The notes: generated from the letters alone by a model not told the origin. Shown: positions 50,441 to 60,744, counted from the stretch's first letter. The stretch: 64,000 nucleotides of DNA from Parapedobacter tibetensis (GCF_024704835.1 NZ_JAMXBE010000004.1:1-64000), one strand, 5' to 3'. Program-made: numbers and translations.

Positions 50441-53400
50441 CGCGGTGGATAAAACACTATTTATTTTAGTAGTAGCGCTGTTGTCGGCTTTAGTAATGAA
50501 AGCCAACGCCCAGGACAGCATCAGGGCACGGGTCATTTATATCGGTGACGCCGGTGAAATCAACCACAAACAGGAAGCTATCATTCCCCGTGCAGCGGAA
50601 CTGATTATTCCCGGTAAAACAACGGTTATGTTCCTTGGCGACAACATCTATCCCCGGGGAATGGGGTTGCCGGGCAGCCCTGAAGAACAGCGGACAAAAG
50701 AAATCCTAAGGGCGCAATTCGAACCCATGCGAGCTAAGAATGCACCCGTTTATTTCATCCCAGGCAATCATGATTGGGACCGGATGGGTAAGCAGGGGTA
50801 TGCCAAAATAAGGGCGCAATGGCAATATCTGGAGGACCAACAGGATTCCTTATTAAAGATGGTGCCACCAAATGGTTGTCCGGATCCCGTTGACATTGTG
50901 CTTTCTGATAGCCTTGTCTTGATTGCCTATGACAGTGAATGGTGGGTTTTCCCCCATGAGCGCAGCAGTGACCAGGTTGAATGCGAATGTGAAACCGAAG
51001 GGCAGGTAATCGAACGGTTGGAGGAAATGCGCTATAAGCATCATGACAAGACTATACTATTGACTTCCCATCATCCTTTCCGTTCCTATGGTGTGCATGG
51101 TGGGTATTACTCCTGGAAACATCATGTCTTCCCGCTCACTGCCGCCAAAAAAAACTTATATATCCCATTGCCCGCCATCGGGTCGTTATATCCGCTACTT
51201 CGGAGAACGGTACTCCTCAATCCGGAAGATATGCCACATCCTATTTATAAAAAAATGATAGCCGATGTGAGCGAGGTATTCGAAAGTTTCGACAACATCA
51301 TCCATTTCTCCGGGCATGATCATGGGCTACAGCTCATTAAAGATGGAGATTTCATTCAGGTGGTCAGTGGTTCTGGCGCAAAAGATTCCTACGCAAAAAA
51401 AGGGCGAAACTCATTGTTTGCATATCCAAAGCAAGGGTTTGTAACGTTAGATTACCTCAATGACAGGAGTAGCCGGATCACCTATTATACATACGCTCAT
51501 GATAGCATAACCGAAGCTTTCTCGTATACCGTGCCCTATACAGACCCCCAACCGCTGCTCGATTCGGTGTACGGCGAAACGATAGGGTCCGACAGTATGT
51601 GGGTACAGGCCAACGAGAAATTTGAGCAAGCGGGGAGTTTTCGCCGCACGTTTTTCGGAGAGAACTATCGTAAGGAGTGGGCGGCGGAGGCCAAAGTCCC
51701 TGTCATCCGCATATCCGAAATACACGGTGGGCTCACTCCCTTGAAACGTGGTGGAGGTATGCAATCTGTTACACTTAGACTGGAGGACCCTTCGGGGAAA
51801 CAATGGGTGATCAGGAGTGTAAACAAAAGGTCGGAAGCGCTGCTCCCGGAAGCACTGCACCATACGCTGGCACATGATTTCCTTGATGATGCCAACAGTG
51901 CCCAACACCCGTATTCCGCATTGATGATACCTCCTTTGGCTAATGCGGTAAATGTGCCCGCTACTAATCCTGTCATTGGCATCATTGCCCCTGATAGCGC
52001 GCTAGGTGCGTATAATGCAGTTTTTGCCAACACACTTTGCTTACTCGAAGAACGGGAGCCCTTGGGCGATTCCGACAACACCCTCAAAATGATGCACAAC
52101 ATCTATAACGACAACGACGACATCTATAAAGCAAAAACGTTCCTGCGGGCGCGGATACTCGACGTGCTTGTCAACGACTGGGACAGGCATGAAGACCAAT
52201 GGCGTTGGCGCGATGTGAATAAAGGGAAGAAAGGCGAAGACAGGGATTATCTGGTGGTCCCCCGTGACAGGGATCAGGCACTTCGCCTCACAGAAGGTGT
52301 TTTCCCGAAAATCGCCTCCAAGCCTTTTGCGTTACCCATGATGGAGGGATTCGCGCCTGAAATCAAGCGGGTGAATTACTCGATGCTCAAGTCTCATTTC
52401 CTCAATGCACACCCTAAAACCCAATTCAATTACGAAGAATGGACGGAAATCGTGAACGATTTCGTAGCTGATATGACCGATAGCATCTTGGAAGAAGGTA
52501 TAAAGCGACTGCCCGAATCGACCTATGAAACCAGACGTGCCCAGCTGCTTAATGTTTTAAAGCAAAGGCGAGATAACCTACCAAAGGAAATGGACAAGCA
52601 CTATCGGTTCATTAACCGCATTGTCGACATCAAGGTAAGCAATAAGCATGAAAAAGTAATCGTGGAAGATGCACCCGGCAATGCCTTGCGGGTGACTATC
52701 CGGAAGATTAATAAAGAAAGCGAGGTGAAAGGGAAGCTGATGGAAAAAATTTATGATCCAGGGTTAACCAAGGAAATTCGTATATACCTAGCTGCTGGTC
52801 ATGACAGTGTGATGGTCAATACATCCAAATCGCCCATTAAGTTGCGGATCATTGGCGGTACCGGCGATAAGCACTATGATGTACAGTCATCCAGCAAGCG
52901 CGTGCACATATATGACCGTGGTATCCGTTCCTCCTTTACCGGTGACACCAAGCATATCCGCAAACATTTGCGTACCGACAGCGCTAATACAGCCTTTGTA
53001 CCGGTAAACCTATACAACATTTGGTTGCCATTGATAGCTGCCGGTTACAACGCTGACGACGGCGTATTGCTCGGCGCCGGATTCAAATACACCCACCAGC
53101 GTGGATTCAGGAAAACTCCGTTTACCCATGTCCAGGAGTTTGTGATTTCAAGTTCCTTTGCCACAGGAGCCATAAAGGCGAGGTACAACGGGCAATGGAA
53201 AGAAGCTATTGGCAAGGCCGATATCGTGATGGAAGCGCGTGCTTTTGTTCCAAGCACGCAGAATTATTTCGGACTTGGCAACGCTTCCGAGTACGATCGG
53301 GATACCTATGACGCTGCGTATTATCGGGCCAGGTTTAGCCTATATGAGTTTCAACCCGCCCTACAATGGCATCCCAACAGCACCACCACGCTACGTATGG

Positions 53401-54071
53401 GCCCGGCTTTGCAGTTCTATCAATTTAGGCAATCGGATAACGCGGGTCGGTTCGTCAATCAAGCCGGTCAATTACATACTTACGATAGTCTCACCGTACA
53501 TCAAGATAAATCTTTTGCCGGCCTATTGCTTGGTTTCATCAAAGACAACCGTAACAGCAAGATAATACCTACCCGTGGAGGCCATTTTCAGACCAATGTC
53601 AAGGGGTATACGGGCTTGAACGGGCATGCCAAGTCATTCGTACAGGCAACGGCTGAACTATCGGTATACGGAAGTATTGCACAAGATGCCATTGTGGTGG
53701 CCAATCGTATAGGAGGTGGTACAACGTATGGAAACACGACGTTTTATCAATCCCTGTTTTTAGGGGGGCAAGGTAATCTGAGGGGATTCAGGCAATTCAG
53801 GTATGCGGGCGAACATCTTTTTTACAACAACCTCGAATTGCGGATGAAGGTGGCACAAGTAGGTAATTACATCATGCCCGGTCAATTGGGCATGATCGCA
53901 TTTTATGACGTGGGCAAAGTTTGGGCAAATGGGTACAACAGTAATCGTATCCACCAAGGTAAAGGAGGGGGCATTTATTATACGCCGGCAAACATCGCCG
54001 TATTGCAACTCGTCGCTGGGCACTCAAAGGAAGGGTGGTATCCTTATTTTAGCATGGGTTTCCGTTTCTAA
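50424..54071 (+). CDS. metallophosphoesterase / kinase-like / Omp85-barrel fusion protein
   Basis: 1215 residues. Signal (LFILVVALLSALVMKANA then Q). Residues ~37-330 form a calcineurin-like phosphoesterase: YIGDAGEI, FLGDNIYPRGM, PGNHDWDRMG, LLTSHHPFRSYG, FSGHDHGLQLI. The middle (~450-620) contains RSVNKRSEALLPEAL, VNDWDRHEDQWRWRD (~581-595) and VVPRDRDQAL, reminiscent of the catalytic loop of FAM20/HipA-like kinases. The C-terminal ~370 residues are an Omp85/surface-antigen barrel with GGQGNLRGFRQF, ending YPYFSMGFRF. An enzyme tethered to the outer membrane by its own barrel; substrate unknown. It overlaps the upstream gene by 17 bp, so they are probably co-expressed. Confidence 0.82.
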   Translation: MILLTNAVDKTLFILVVALLSALVMKANAQDSIRARVIYIGDAGEINHKQEAIIPRAAELIIPGKTTVMFLGDNIYPRGMGLPGSPEEQRTKEILRAQFEPMRAKNAPVYFIPGNHDWDRMGKQGYAKIRAQWQYLEDQQDSLLKMVPPNGCPDPVDIVLSDSLVLIAYDSEWWVFPHERSSDQVECECETEGQVIERLEEMRYKHHDKTILLTSHHPFRSYGVHGGYYSWKHHVFPLTAAKKNLYIPLPAIGSLYPLLRRTVLLNPEDMPHPIYKKMIADVSEVFESFDNIIHFSGHDHGLQLIKDGDFIQVVSGSGAKDSYAKKGRNSLFAYPKQGFVTLDYLNDRSSRITYYTYAHDSITEAFSYTVPYTDPQPLLDSVYGETIGSDSMWVQANEKFEQAGSFRRTFFGENYRKEWAAEAKVPVIRISEIHGGLTPLKRGGGMQSVTLRLEDPSGKQWVIRSVNKRSEALLPEALHHTLAHDFLDDANSAQHPYSALMIPPLANAVNVPATNPVIGIIAPDSALGAYNAVFANTLCLLEEREPLGDSDNTLKMMHNIYNDNDDIYKAKTFLRARILDVLVNDWDRHEDQWRWRDVNKGKKGEDRDYLVVPRDRDQALRLTEGVFPKIASKPFALPMMEGFAPEIKRVNYSMLKSHFLNAHPKTQFNYEEWTEIVNDFVADMTDSILEEGIKRLPESTYETRRAQLLNVLKQRRDNLPKEMDKHYRFINRIVDIKVSNKHEKVIVEDAPGNALRVTIRKINKESEVKGKLMEKIYDPGLTKEIRIYLAAGHDSVMVNTSKSPIKLRIIGGTGDKHYDVQSSSKRVHIYDRGIRSSFTGDTKHIRKHLRTDSANTAFVPVNLYNIWLPLIAAGYNADDGVLLGAGFKYTHQRGFRKTPFTHVQEFVISSSFATGAIKARYNGQWKEAIGKADIVMEARAFVPSTQNYFGLGNASEYDRDTYDAAYYRARFSLYEFQPALQWHPNSTTTLRMGPALQFYQFRQSDNAGRFVNQAGQLHTYDSLTVHQDKSFAGLLLGFIKDNRNSKIIPTRGGHFQTNVKGYTGLNGHAKSFVQATAELSVYGSIAQDAIVVANRIGGGTTYGNTTFYQSLFLGGQGNLRGFRQFRYAGEHLFYNNLELRMKVAQVGNYIMPGQLGMIAFYDVGKVWANGYNSNRIHQGKGGGIYYTPANIAVLQLVAGHSKEGWYPYFSMGFRF

Positions 54072-54105
54072 CCAGCAGGTATTATTTTAAAAGTCAAAGT
54101 GAATT

Positions 54106-56454
54106 ATGCAAACACGTTTATTTAACATATTTGATGAAAAGGCTGATTACCTTTCCGAGCTGGATAGTAAATTATCCTTTGATAAATTCATCAGCCACTT
54201 AAAAGCATTATGTGCGCAGCCCGATGAAGGCAAGCGAGAGATGTTTGCGTTTATACTGGATAGATTTCTAAAAGCCCAGGAGAAATATGGGCCTATCGCT
54301 GAAAATAACCTCGAAAAATTCAATAAGGAGCTCTATTATGTGTATTGCCTATTGGTGCCCCTCTTTAACGACGAACAGACCGCCATATGGGGTTTGGGGC
54401 ATCCTGTACACGGCAAAATAATCTATGGAACAGATACATTTTATGACTTCCTGAAGAAAGAATATGCTGAAAACAACTGCATGGGATGTTTAGTGAGCAA
54501 TGACAGAGCCGATATGAGCATTCAAGTCATTTATAGCCTAATCCTAGAGCGATTATATGACGTGCATCTTCCCAATATGGAACCGCTGGTATACACGTCG
54601 ATGGATGAGCAAACCGGGTTGCCCAAATATTACAGCATATCCGTAGACTATACATTTGTAGACGTAAAGCCAAAAGGTGAGCTGCCGCCCCTCAATTATG
54701 AGCGACTGAGGGGGGTAAACGTACAGAAGCAAATAGATTGGCGAGACATTTTGACGTTCCTTCCGCTAAAAAATTTCCAAATCGAGGGGTTTTCCATCAT
54801 CACCATGACCGACAACTGTCAGGAGCAAGTGATGGAAAACATCAAAAGGATCATCATTAACAGAACGAAAGACGACCGATATGCATATCAAGCCGAGCTT
54901 GAACAGTCTTTGCGCATATTGACAGGCAATCCACATCTGCACATTGGCTTGACCCCATTATTGCGCGTAAATGGTATTCCCGTCATTGAACCCCAATTGA
55001 CTAAGGATAGCATCCTGTTCAACCAACTGCTGAATAGTGGCCACGCTAATGGGACAGTGGTTTCCCTGGTGAACGAATACCTGGAAAACCCATATCCCAT
55101 TACCTATAATTTGACGTTTGGACCATCAGACACACCTTCCTCCTTGATTGCAGAAATTGCTAAACTTGCGATATGCTGCTATACTTGTGCGCCGCTGTAC
55201 TTCAATAACGAAGTAGTCGGCTTGCTGGAAATCCATACGATACAAGACCATCGAATCGACAAAAGTAACCTTCCGAAACTGAGAGCGACCACGCCATTGC
55301 TGGCACAGCTATCTTATAACCTTATCAGCGATTTTGACAATAAGCTGGACGCAATCATTAAAGACCGTTTCACGGGATTGCAGCCTTCCGTGCATTGGAA
55401 GTTTAACCAGGCTGCTTGGGAATACCTCTTCCAAAGTGATATCGGGAAAACTCCGGCAAGTGTAAGTAATATTTATTTCAATAACGTATATCCGTTATAT
55501 GGAGCTGTGGATGTACGAAACAGTACGCTCGAACGCAATTTGGCCATAATAGGGGACTTGGAAAACCAATTACAGGTATTGATGGAAACATTGGAAGCAA
55601 TCGGCGTGGTACACCATTTTCCCGATCTGGACACCCTGATAAGCAAATGTAATTATTGGAAAAGCGAGCTTTCTCTGGATGTGTTGGACCATTTTCAATT
55701 TGGTATTACAGACTTCTTGAGTGAGGAGATATCTATTTTGTTCCGAAAATTAAAGCCTAAAAACCAAAAAATCCAAGCGATTATCGAACGGTATGAAGCA
55801 GACACGGACCAGCAGTCGGGTTTCTGCTATGCTCGTCGACGGGCGTTTGAGTCGTCATTGATGGCAATCACCAATACCATATCGCGGCATTTGGATGTTT
55901 TAAACGAGGAAGTTCAGCAGTGCTATCCCAGTTATTTCGAGAGGTTCCGGACTGATGGCGTGGAGCATGACATATACGTGGGGCAATCCATCACACCGGG
56001 AAAAAAATTCGAGAAGGCGCACTTAACCCAGATACAATATATGCAACTGTCTGCGATGGCTAGCATCACGCAAGCAACATCAACGCTAAAGCCCAGTATC
56101 GCCCTACCACTCGAAACCACCCAATTGATCTTCATAAACACCTCAGATATTGACATTAGTTTCCGGGTGGATGAGCGTAGATTTGATGTAGAGGGGTCTT
56201 ACAATGTACGCTACCATGTCATTAAAAAGCGGATTGACAAGGTGCTGGTAAAGAATACATTCGAACGGCTCACACAGCCGGGGAAAATTGCTTTGGTTTA
56301 TTTTCATGAAGATTCCATCAAAGACTACCGCAAGCATATTGCGGCACTCCAACATCAAGGCATGCTATTGGATGATCTGGAAAAATTGGAATTGCAAGAG
56401 TTGCAAGGTGTCAATGGATTGAAAGCACTACGAGTTGGTGTGCATTTATCTTAA
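54106..56454 (+). CDS. large GAF-type cytosolic protein of unknown function
   Basis: 782 residues, no signal or membrane helices. A GAF-like core lies at ~330-420 (AEIAKLAICCYTCAPLYFNN then EVVGLLEI). Further on, YPLYGAVDVRNSTLERN (~464-480) is a conserved signature of this Bacteroidota family and superficially resembles the metal-binding start of class III cyclases. The remainder is helical (for example QQSGFCYARRRAFESSLMAI). It follows the fusion gene by 34 bp on the same strand, so it may belong to one operon with the HD-PycTM gene. The function is unknown; sensing of a small ligand is likely from the GAF fold. Confidence 0.72.
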   Translation: MQTRLFNIFDEKADYLSELDSKLSFDKFISHLKALCAQPDEGKREMFAFILDRFLKAQEKYGPIAENNLEKFNKELYYVYCLLVPLFNDEQTAIWGLGHPVHGKIIYGTDTFYDFLKKEYAENNCMGCLVSNDRADMSIQVIYSLILERLYDVHLPNMEPLVYTSMDEQTGLPKYYSISVDYTFVDVKPKGELPPLNYERLRGVNVQKQIDWRDILTFLPLKNFQIEGFSIITMTDNCQEQVMENIKRIIINRTKDDRYAYQAELEQSLRILTGNPHLHIGLTPLLRVNGIPVIEPQLTKDSILFNQLLNSGHANGTVVSLVNEYLENPYPITYNLTFGPSDTPSSLIAEIAKLAICCYTCAPLYFNNEVVGLLEIHTIQDHRIDKSNLPKLRATTPLLAQLSYNLISDFDNKLDAIIKDRFTGLQPSVHWKFNQAAWEYLFQSDIGKTPASVSNIYFNNVYPLYGAVDVRNSTLERNLAIIGDLENQLQVLMETLEAIGVVHHFPDLDTLISKCNYWKSELSLDVLDHFQFGITDFLSEEISILFRKLKPKNQKIQAIIERYEADTDQQSGFCYARRRAFESSLMAITNTISRHLDVLNEEVQQCYPSYFERFRTDGVEHDIYVGQSITPGKKFEKAHLTQIQYMQLSAMASITQATSTLKPSIALPLETTQLIFINTSDIDISFRVDERRFDVEGSYNVRYHVIKKRIDKVLVKNTFERLTQPGKIALVYFHEDSIKDYRKHIAALQHQGMLLDDLEKLELQELQGVNGLKALRVGVHLS

Positions 56455-56466
56455 AAAAAATAGGTT

Positions 56467-56474
56467 TATTTTTG
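56467..56474 (+). promoter_or_regulatory. candidate -7 element of the ubiD gene
   Basis: TATTTTTG matches TAnnTTTG and lies 27 nt before the ATG at 56502. No well-spaced TTG was found. Confidence 0.4.
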
Positions 56475-56501
56475 TCGATCGCATCTTAACAAAACTCAGC
56501 T

Positions 56502-58340
56502 ATGGGATATAAAAGCCTTTCCGAATGTATTAACGATTTAGAGCGACATGGGCACCTCATCCGTATCAAGGAAGAGGTTGACCCTTATTTGGAGATGGCA
56601 GCTGTACATATGCGGGTTTATGATGCCCAAGGCCCAGCGCTCCTCTTCGAAAACGTCAAAGGCACTCCGTTTCCGGCAGTATCCAACTTATTTGGTACAC
56701 TGGAACGGTCACAGTTTATGTTTAGGGACACGCTCGAGAAAATCAAGGTGCTGGTGGATGTAAAATCAGACCCGATGAAAGCCCTCAGGAATCCATTCCG
56801 ATATACCCATGTGGCTACCACAGCCTTATCCGCACTACCGTGGAAAAAAAGGGGAGGGGCACCTATTTTGCATGGTACGACCCGCATCAGCCAATTACCG
56901 CAGATTGTCAATTGGCCGATGGATGGTGGCCCGTTCGTGACCATGCCCCAGGTCTACACCGAGGATATATCCAAACCAGGTGTGATGCAGGCCAACTTAG
57001 GAATGTACCGTATACAAATGGCTGGAAACGATTATATACAAGACACGGAGGTGGGGCTCCATTACCAACTCCACCGTGGTATCGGGGTACACCAGAGCAA
57101 AGCCAATGCTTTGGGCCAACCATTGAAAGTGAGCATTTTTGTGGGTGGCCCCCCTGCCCATGCATTATCAGCGGTGATGCCGCTACCTGAAGGGTTATCC
57201 GAACTTACCTTTGCAGGCGCCCTTGGTAATCGGCGCTTTCGGTATTTTTACGATGAAGAAGGGTTTTGCATCTCGGCGGATGCCGATTTTGTCATCACCG
57301 GAATGGTCTATCCCAACGAAAACAAACCCGAGGGGCCCTTTGGCGACCATTTGGGATATTATAGCTTAGTACATCCATTCCCTTTGATGCGTGTGCATAA
57401 GGTTTACCACCGTAAGGATCCGGTTTGGTCGTTTACCGTAGTGGGGCGCCCCCCGCAGGAAGACACCAGTTTTGGAGCATTGATACATGAAATAACCGGA
57501 TCTGCCATCCCACAGGAAATCAACGGGCTCCATGCTGTCCACGCGGTTGATGCCGCTGGAGTTCATCCACTTTTATTTGCCATTGGTAGTGAACGTTACA
57601 CACCATACTTGCAAATGGACCGTCCGCAGGAAATCCTCACCATTGCCAACCAGATACTGGGCAAAAACCAATTGAGCCTAGCCAAGTACCTCTTTATTTC
57701 GGCTTTCCAAGACAACCCTCGTTTGGATATTCATGATGTGAGGGCATTCTTGACACATATGCTCGAACGGATCGATTTTGAACGTGACCTGCACTTTCAC
57801 ACGCAAACGACCATTGATACCCTGGATTATTCAGGGGATGGACTCAATGCTGGCTCCAAGGTAGTTTTTGCAGCGGTTGGCCGTAAAAAACGGGAATTGA
57901 TTACCGAGTTGCCTGGAGGTTTTGACCTGCCTAGACCTTTTCACCAATGTAAACTGGCCTTGCCGGGCATCTTGGCGGTAGAAGCATCGGCATTCACGGA
58001 TGACGAGACCGAAAGCAACACCATCAACACTTGGTGCCATGAAATGCGGGATACCGATTTTTCGGGCATCCAGCTATTGGTATTATGCGATGATGCTGCA
58101 TTTACTGCCGCAAATGTGAACAACTTCGTGTGGGTCACCTTCACGCGGAGTAATCCATCACATGATATCCATGGCGTAAATAGCTTTACGAAACACAAAC
58201 ATTGGGGATGCCGGGGCCCGGTTATCATCGATGCACGGAAGAAGGCCCACCATGCCCCCGAGTTGGAAAAGGTGCCTGAGGTGGAAAAACGCGTGGACGC
58301 ACTGGGAACCAAAGGTGGACCGTTGCATGGGGTTATATAA
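56502..58340 (+). CDS. UbiD-family prenylated-FMN decarboxylase
   Basis: 612 residues, longer than the ~490 of E. coli UbiD. Family blocks are GHLIRIKEEVDPYLEMAAVH, GPALLFENVKGTPFPAVSNL FGT (split here for length), MQANLGMYRIQM, ALGQPLKVSIFVGGPPAHAL, and PEGPFGDHLGYYS with the acidic catalytic residues. It would need prenylated FMN made by UbiX, which is not in the window. In organisms using menaquinone, such enzymes may decarboxylate an aromatic acid in menaquinone synthesis or another aromatic; the substrate is not fixed by sequence. It ends 15 bp from the convergent ABC permease gene. Confidence 0.9.
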   Translation: MGYKSLSECINDLERHGHLIRIKEEVDPYLEMAAVHMRVYDAQGPALLFENVKGTPFPAVSNLFGTLERSQFMFRDTLEKIKVLVDVKSDPMKALRNPFRYTHVATTALSALPWKKRGGAPILHGTTRISQLPQIVNWPMDGGPFVTMPQVYTEDISKPGVMQANLGMYRIQMAGNDYIQDTEVGLHYQLHRGIGVHQSKANALGQPLKVSIFVGGPPAHALSAVMPLPEGLSELTFAGALGNRRFRYFYDEEGFCISADADFVITGMVYPNENKPEGPFGDHLGYYSLVHPFPLMRVHKVYHRKDPVWSFTVVGRPPQEDTSFGALIHEITGSAIPQEINGLHAVHAVDAAGVHPLLFAIGSERYTPYLQMDRPQEILTIANQILGKNQLSLAKYLFISAFQDNPRLDIHDVRAFLTHMLERIDFERDLHFHTQTTIDTLDYSGDGLNAGSKVVFAAVGRKKRELITELPGGFDLPRPFHQCKLALPGILAVEASAFTDDETESNTINTWCHEMRDTDFSGIQLLVLCDDAAFTAANVNNFVWVTFTRSNPSHDIHGVNSFTKHKHWGCRGPVIIDARKKAHHAPELEKVPEVEKRVDALGTKGGPLHGVI

Positions 58341-58355
58341 ACACTAAAATAAATG

Positions 58356-59684
58356 CTATCCCCTATACCGGAACCACTTGAGTAATTCCTTGTAACTGGC
58401 TTTTTTTCCATACATCAAGATACCCACGCGGTAAATCCGACTGGCTACCCAAGTAGTGAATATAAAACCACCGACCAATAGTATCAGTGATAGGGCCAGC
58501 TGCCATCCAGGTACCCCGAAAGGTATACGCACCAGCATCGCAATGGGGGAGGTGAACGGAATCATGCTTAACCAAACTGCCAAGGATCCATTGGGGTCAT
58601 TGATGAGTACCCCAAAGGAAAGGATATAGGTGAACAGCAATGGCATGGTTATCGGAAGCATGAATTGCTGTGTTTCCGTTTCGCTATCCACGGCAGAGCC
58701 AACGGCTGCAAATAGGGCACTATACAACAGGTAACCTCCCAAGAAATACAGGATGAACGTGATGAAGATGGTCCGGAAATCTACGGTATCCAATGCTTGC
58801 TTGAAATTGCCAAAGGCGCTGCTTTTGCTATTGGCTGCTTCGGCCATTTCTTGGTCTCCAGGCGTCGATAATTGGGTGTTTGCCGAAGCTTCTATATGTT
58901 GTCCATCCATGAAGCCTATACTGGCCACGCTCATTAAGGCTGTAGAAAGTACAATCCACAAAATAAACTGCGTGAGCCCCACCAATCCGATACCGATGAT
59001 TTTACCCATCATGAGTTGGAAAGGCTTGACTGAGGAAATGATAACCTCCACAATGCGGTTGTTTTTTTCTTCGATGATACCCCGCATTACTTGGGCACCA
59101 TAAATGAATAGACAAATATAAATTAGGACGGAGAGCGTCATGGCAATTCCCATGGCTGCACCGGCGCTACTGTCTTTTTCACCATCCACCGTGATTTCCT
59201 TCGGTTGGATATTGAGCTTGGGGTTGATATTTTCAACGGTGGCCCTATCGATACCTGCCTCCTCAAAAGCTCTGATGCGAAGCACACTTTCCAATTGGCC
59301 CTTGATTTCTCCCTGTGTGCCAAAGCCGGCCACTTCCGACGAAAATAGTTCCACGTTGGTAGATTCCTTTACATCCTTCGGTATGATGAGCAAATAAGTC
59401 TTGGACTTGCCCTCGAGGATCGTTGCTTTTTCCTGTTCAATGTCCTCGGATACGTCAACAAAGGTAATGTTCTTACTGTTGGCCAACTGTCCCTGGAATA
59501 GACCGCTTTGATCAATCACGTGCACGGTTGCTTGGTTGTTTTCAAAGCTTTTCTTCGTCAACAGAATGGCAGCGGCATATATTCCGATGAGGAAGAGGGG
59601 TACCAAAAATGTCACCAGCAGGAAGGATTTCTTCTTTACCCGGCTGAGGTATTCGCGTTTGATAATCAGTAATATTTTGTTCAT
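58356..59684 (-). CDS. ABC-2 type transporter permease
   Basis: 442 residues of the NatB-like ABC-2 family. The N-terminus LLIIKREYLSRVKKKSFLLV leads into the first helix (~22-42). A large extracytoplasmic domain (~50-180; AFEEAGIDRATVENINPKLN) follows, then five more helices in the C-terminal half, including GKIIGIGLVGLTQFILWIVL and FIYGAQVMRGIIEEK. It is the membrane partner of the ATPase encoded upstream, whose stop overlaps this start by 4 bp. An exporter is likely, possibly of Na+ or a toxic compound; the substrate is not known. Confidence 0.9.
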   Translation of the reverse strand: MNKILLIIKREYLSRVKKKSFLLVTFLVPLFLIGIYAAAILLTKKSFENNQATVHVIDQSGLFQGQLANSKNITFVDVSEDIEQEKATILEGKSKTYLLIIPKDVKESTNVELFSSEVAGFGTQGEIKGQLESVLRIRAFEEAGIDRATVENINPKLNIQPKEITVDGEKDSSAGAAMGIAMTLSVLIYICLFIYGAQVMRGIIEEKNNRIVEVIISSVKPFQLMMGKIIGIGLVGLTQFILWIVLSTALMSVASIGFMDGQHIEASANTQLSTPGDQEMAEAANSKSSAFGNFKQALDTVDFRTIFITFILYFLGGYLLYSALFAAVGSAVDSETETQQFMLPITMPLLFTYILSFGVLINDPNGSLAVWLSMIPFTSPIAMLVRIPFGVPGWQLALSLILLVGGFIFTTWVASRIYRVGILMYGKKASYKELLKWFRYRG

Positions 59685-60616
59685 TCGTGTGTTTCAATTA
59701 GCGTTTCGGGGGCTTGAGTGGTCACTTGTTGTACAAAAATATCGTGTATGCTTGGTATGATTTCCTTGAGTTCATGGATTTGGACAATCGGAATCAGATA
59801 GGCCAGCACATCGTTTATCGTTTTACCTTCAGCTATTCTGATGGTAAGGGTGGTGTTTTCTAGGCTGTCTCCTCGGTCTTCGATGGTAAATAAGCCATCC
59901 ACCGCAGATATTTGCTCCTGGTGGGGGAGGTGTTCCACTCGATAGGTGTTCGAACGGTATGTGTTTTTGATATCTTTTACTTTACCATCCAATATTTTTT
60001 TGGATTTATTGATTAATACAATGCTGTCGCAGAGCTCTTCCACCGACTCCATCCGGTGGGTAGAGAATATGATGGTAGCGCCATTACGGTTGAGGGCGAG
60101 TATTTCCTCTTTGATGATGTTGACATTGACCGGGTCAAAACCGGAGAAAGGCTCATCGAGGATAATCAAATCAGGCTGGTGTACTACGGTGGCCACAAAT
60201 TGCACTTTTTGCTGCATCCCCTTGCTCAAGTCTTCGACCTTTTTATTCCACCAGGTCTGCATTTCCATTTTCTCAAACCAATGTTTTATGCGGTCGGTCG
60301 CCTCTTTCTTCGAAAGTCCCTTCAATTGGGCCAGGTACAGCATCTGTTCGCCGATTTCCATTTTCTTGTAAAGGCCCCGTTCTTCGGGTAAATATCCGAT
60401 GCGCCCGATATGGTCGGGGTTGAGGAGCTTGCCGTCGAAATGTACCTCTCCGCTATCGGGAGCCGTGATTTGGTTGATGATACGGATAAGGGATGTTTTT
60501 CCAGCTCCATTGGGACCAAGTAAACCAAAAATACTTCCCTTTTCTACGCGAGTGGAAACATCATCAAGTGCCCGGTGCTTTGCGTATTGTTTTACAATAT
60601 TCTTGATTTCAAGCAT
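59681..60616 (-). CDS. ABC transporter ATP-binding protein
   Basis: 311 residues from ATG 60616 (MLEIKNIVKQYAKHRALDDV); the longer frame to 60646 adds only MVNKKPPNTH. Walker A is GLLGPNGAGKTS, signature DLSKGMQQKVQF, Walker B LIILDEPFSGFDPVN, then the switch His in STHRMES. A C-terminal DUF4162-like segment (~215-311) is typical for the NatA-type exporter subfamily. It powers the permease encoded immediately downstream, with a 4-bp overlap. A terminator at 60693 insulates it from the TonB gene upstream. Confidence 0.93.
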   Translation of the reverse strand: MLEIKNIVKQYAKHRALDDVSTRVEKGSIFGLLGPNGAGKTSLIRIINQITAPDSGEVHFDGKLLNPDHIGRIGYLPEERGLYKKMEIGEQMLYLAQLKGLSKKEATDRIKHWFEKMEMQTWWNKKVEDLSKGMQQKVQFVATVVHQPDLIILDEPFSGFDPVNVNIIKEEILALNRNGATIIFSTHRMESVEELCDSIVLINKSKKILDGKVKDIKNTYRSNTYRVEHLPHQEQISAVDGLFTIEDRGDSLENTTLTIRIAEGKTINDVLAYLIPIVQIHELKEIIPSIHDIFVQQVTTQAPETLIETHE

Positions 60617-60692
60617 ATGTGTGTTTGGTGGTTTTTTATTCACCATTAAGACACCGCATTGGCCACAATGTTACAGCTGGTTGCTAAACAAA

Positions 60693-60736
60693 AACCTCAT
60701 AGACTCATGCAATCACAAGCATAAACCTATGAGGTT
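60693..60736 (-). terminator. rho-independent terminator of the TonB receptor gene
   Basis: AACCTCATAG (60693-60702) pairs perfectly with CTATGAGGTT (60727-60736). On the minus strand TTTGTTTA follows the stem. It lies 8 bp past the stop at 60745. Confidence 0.7.
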
Positions 60737-60744
60737 CAAAAACA

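Noticed and set aside
49232-56454. Complete Pycsar defence operon
   Set aside because: No pyrimidine cyclase with recognisable catalytic residues lies beside the PycTM-like protein; the GAF protein's short motif is not enough.
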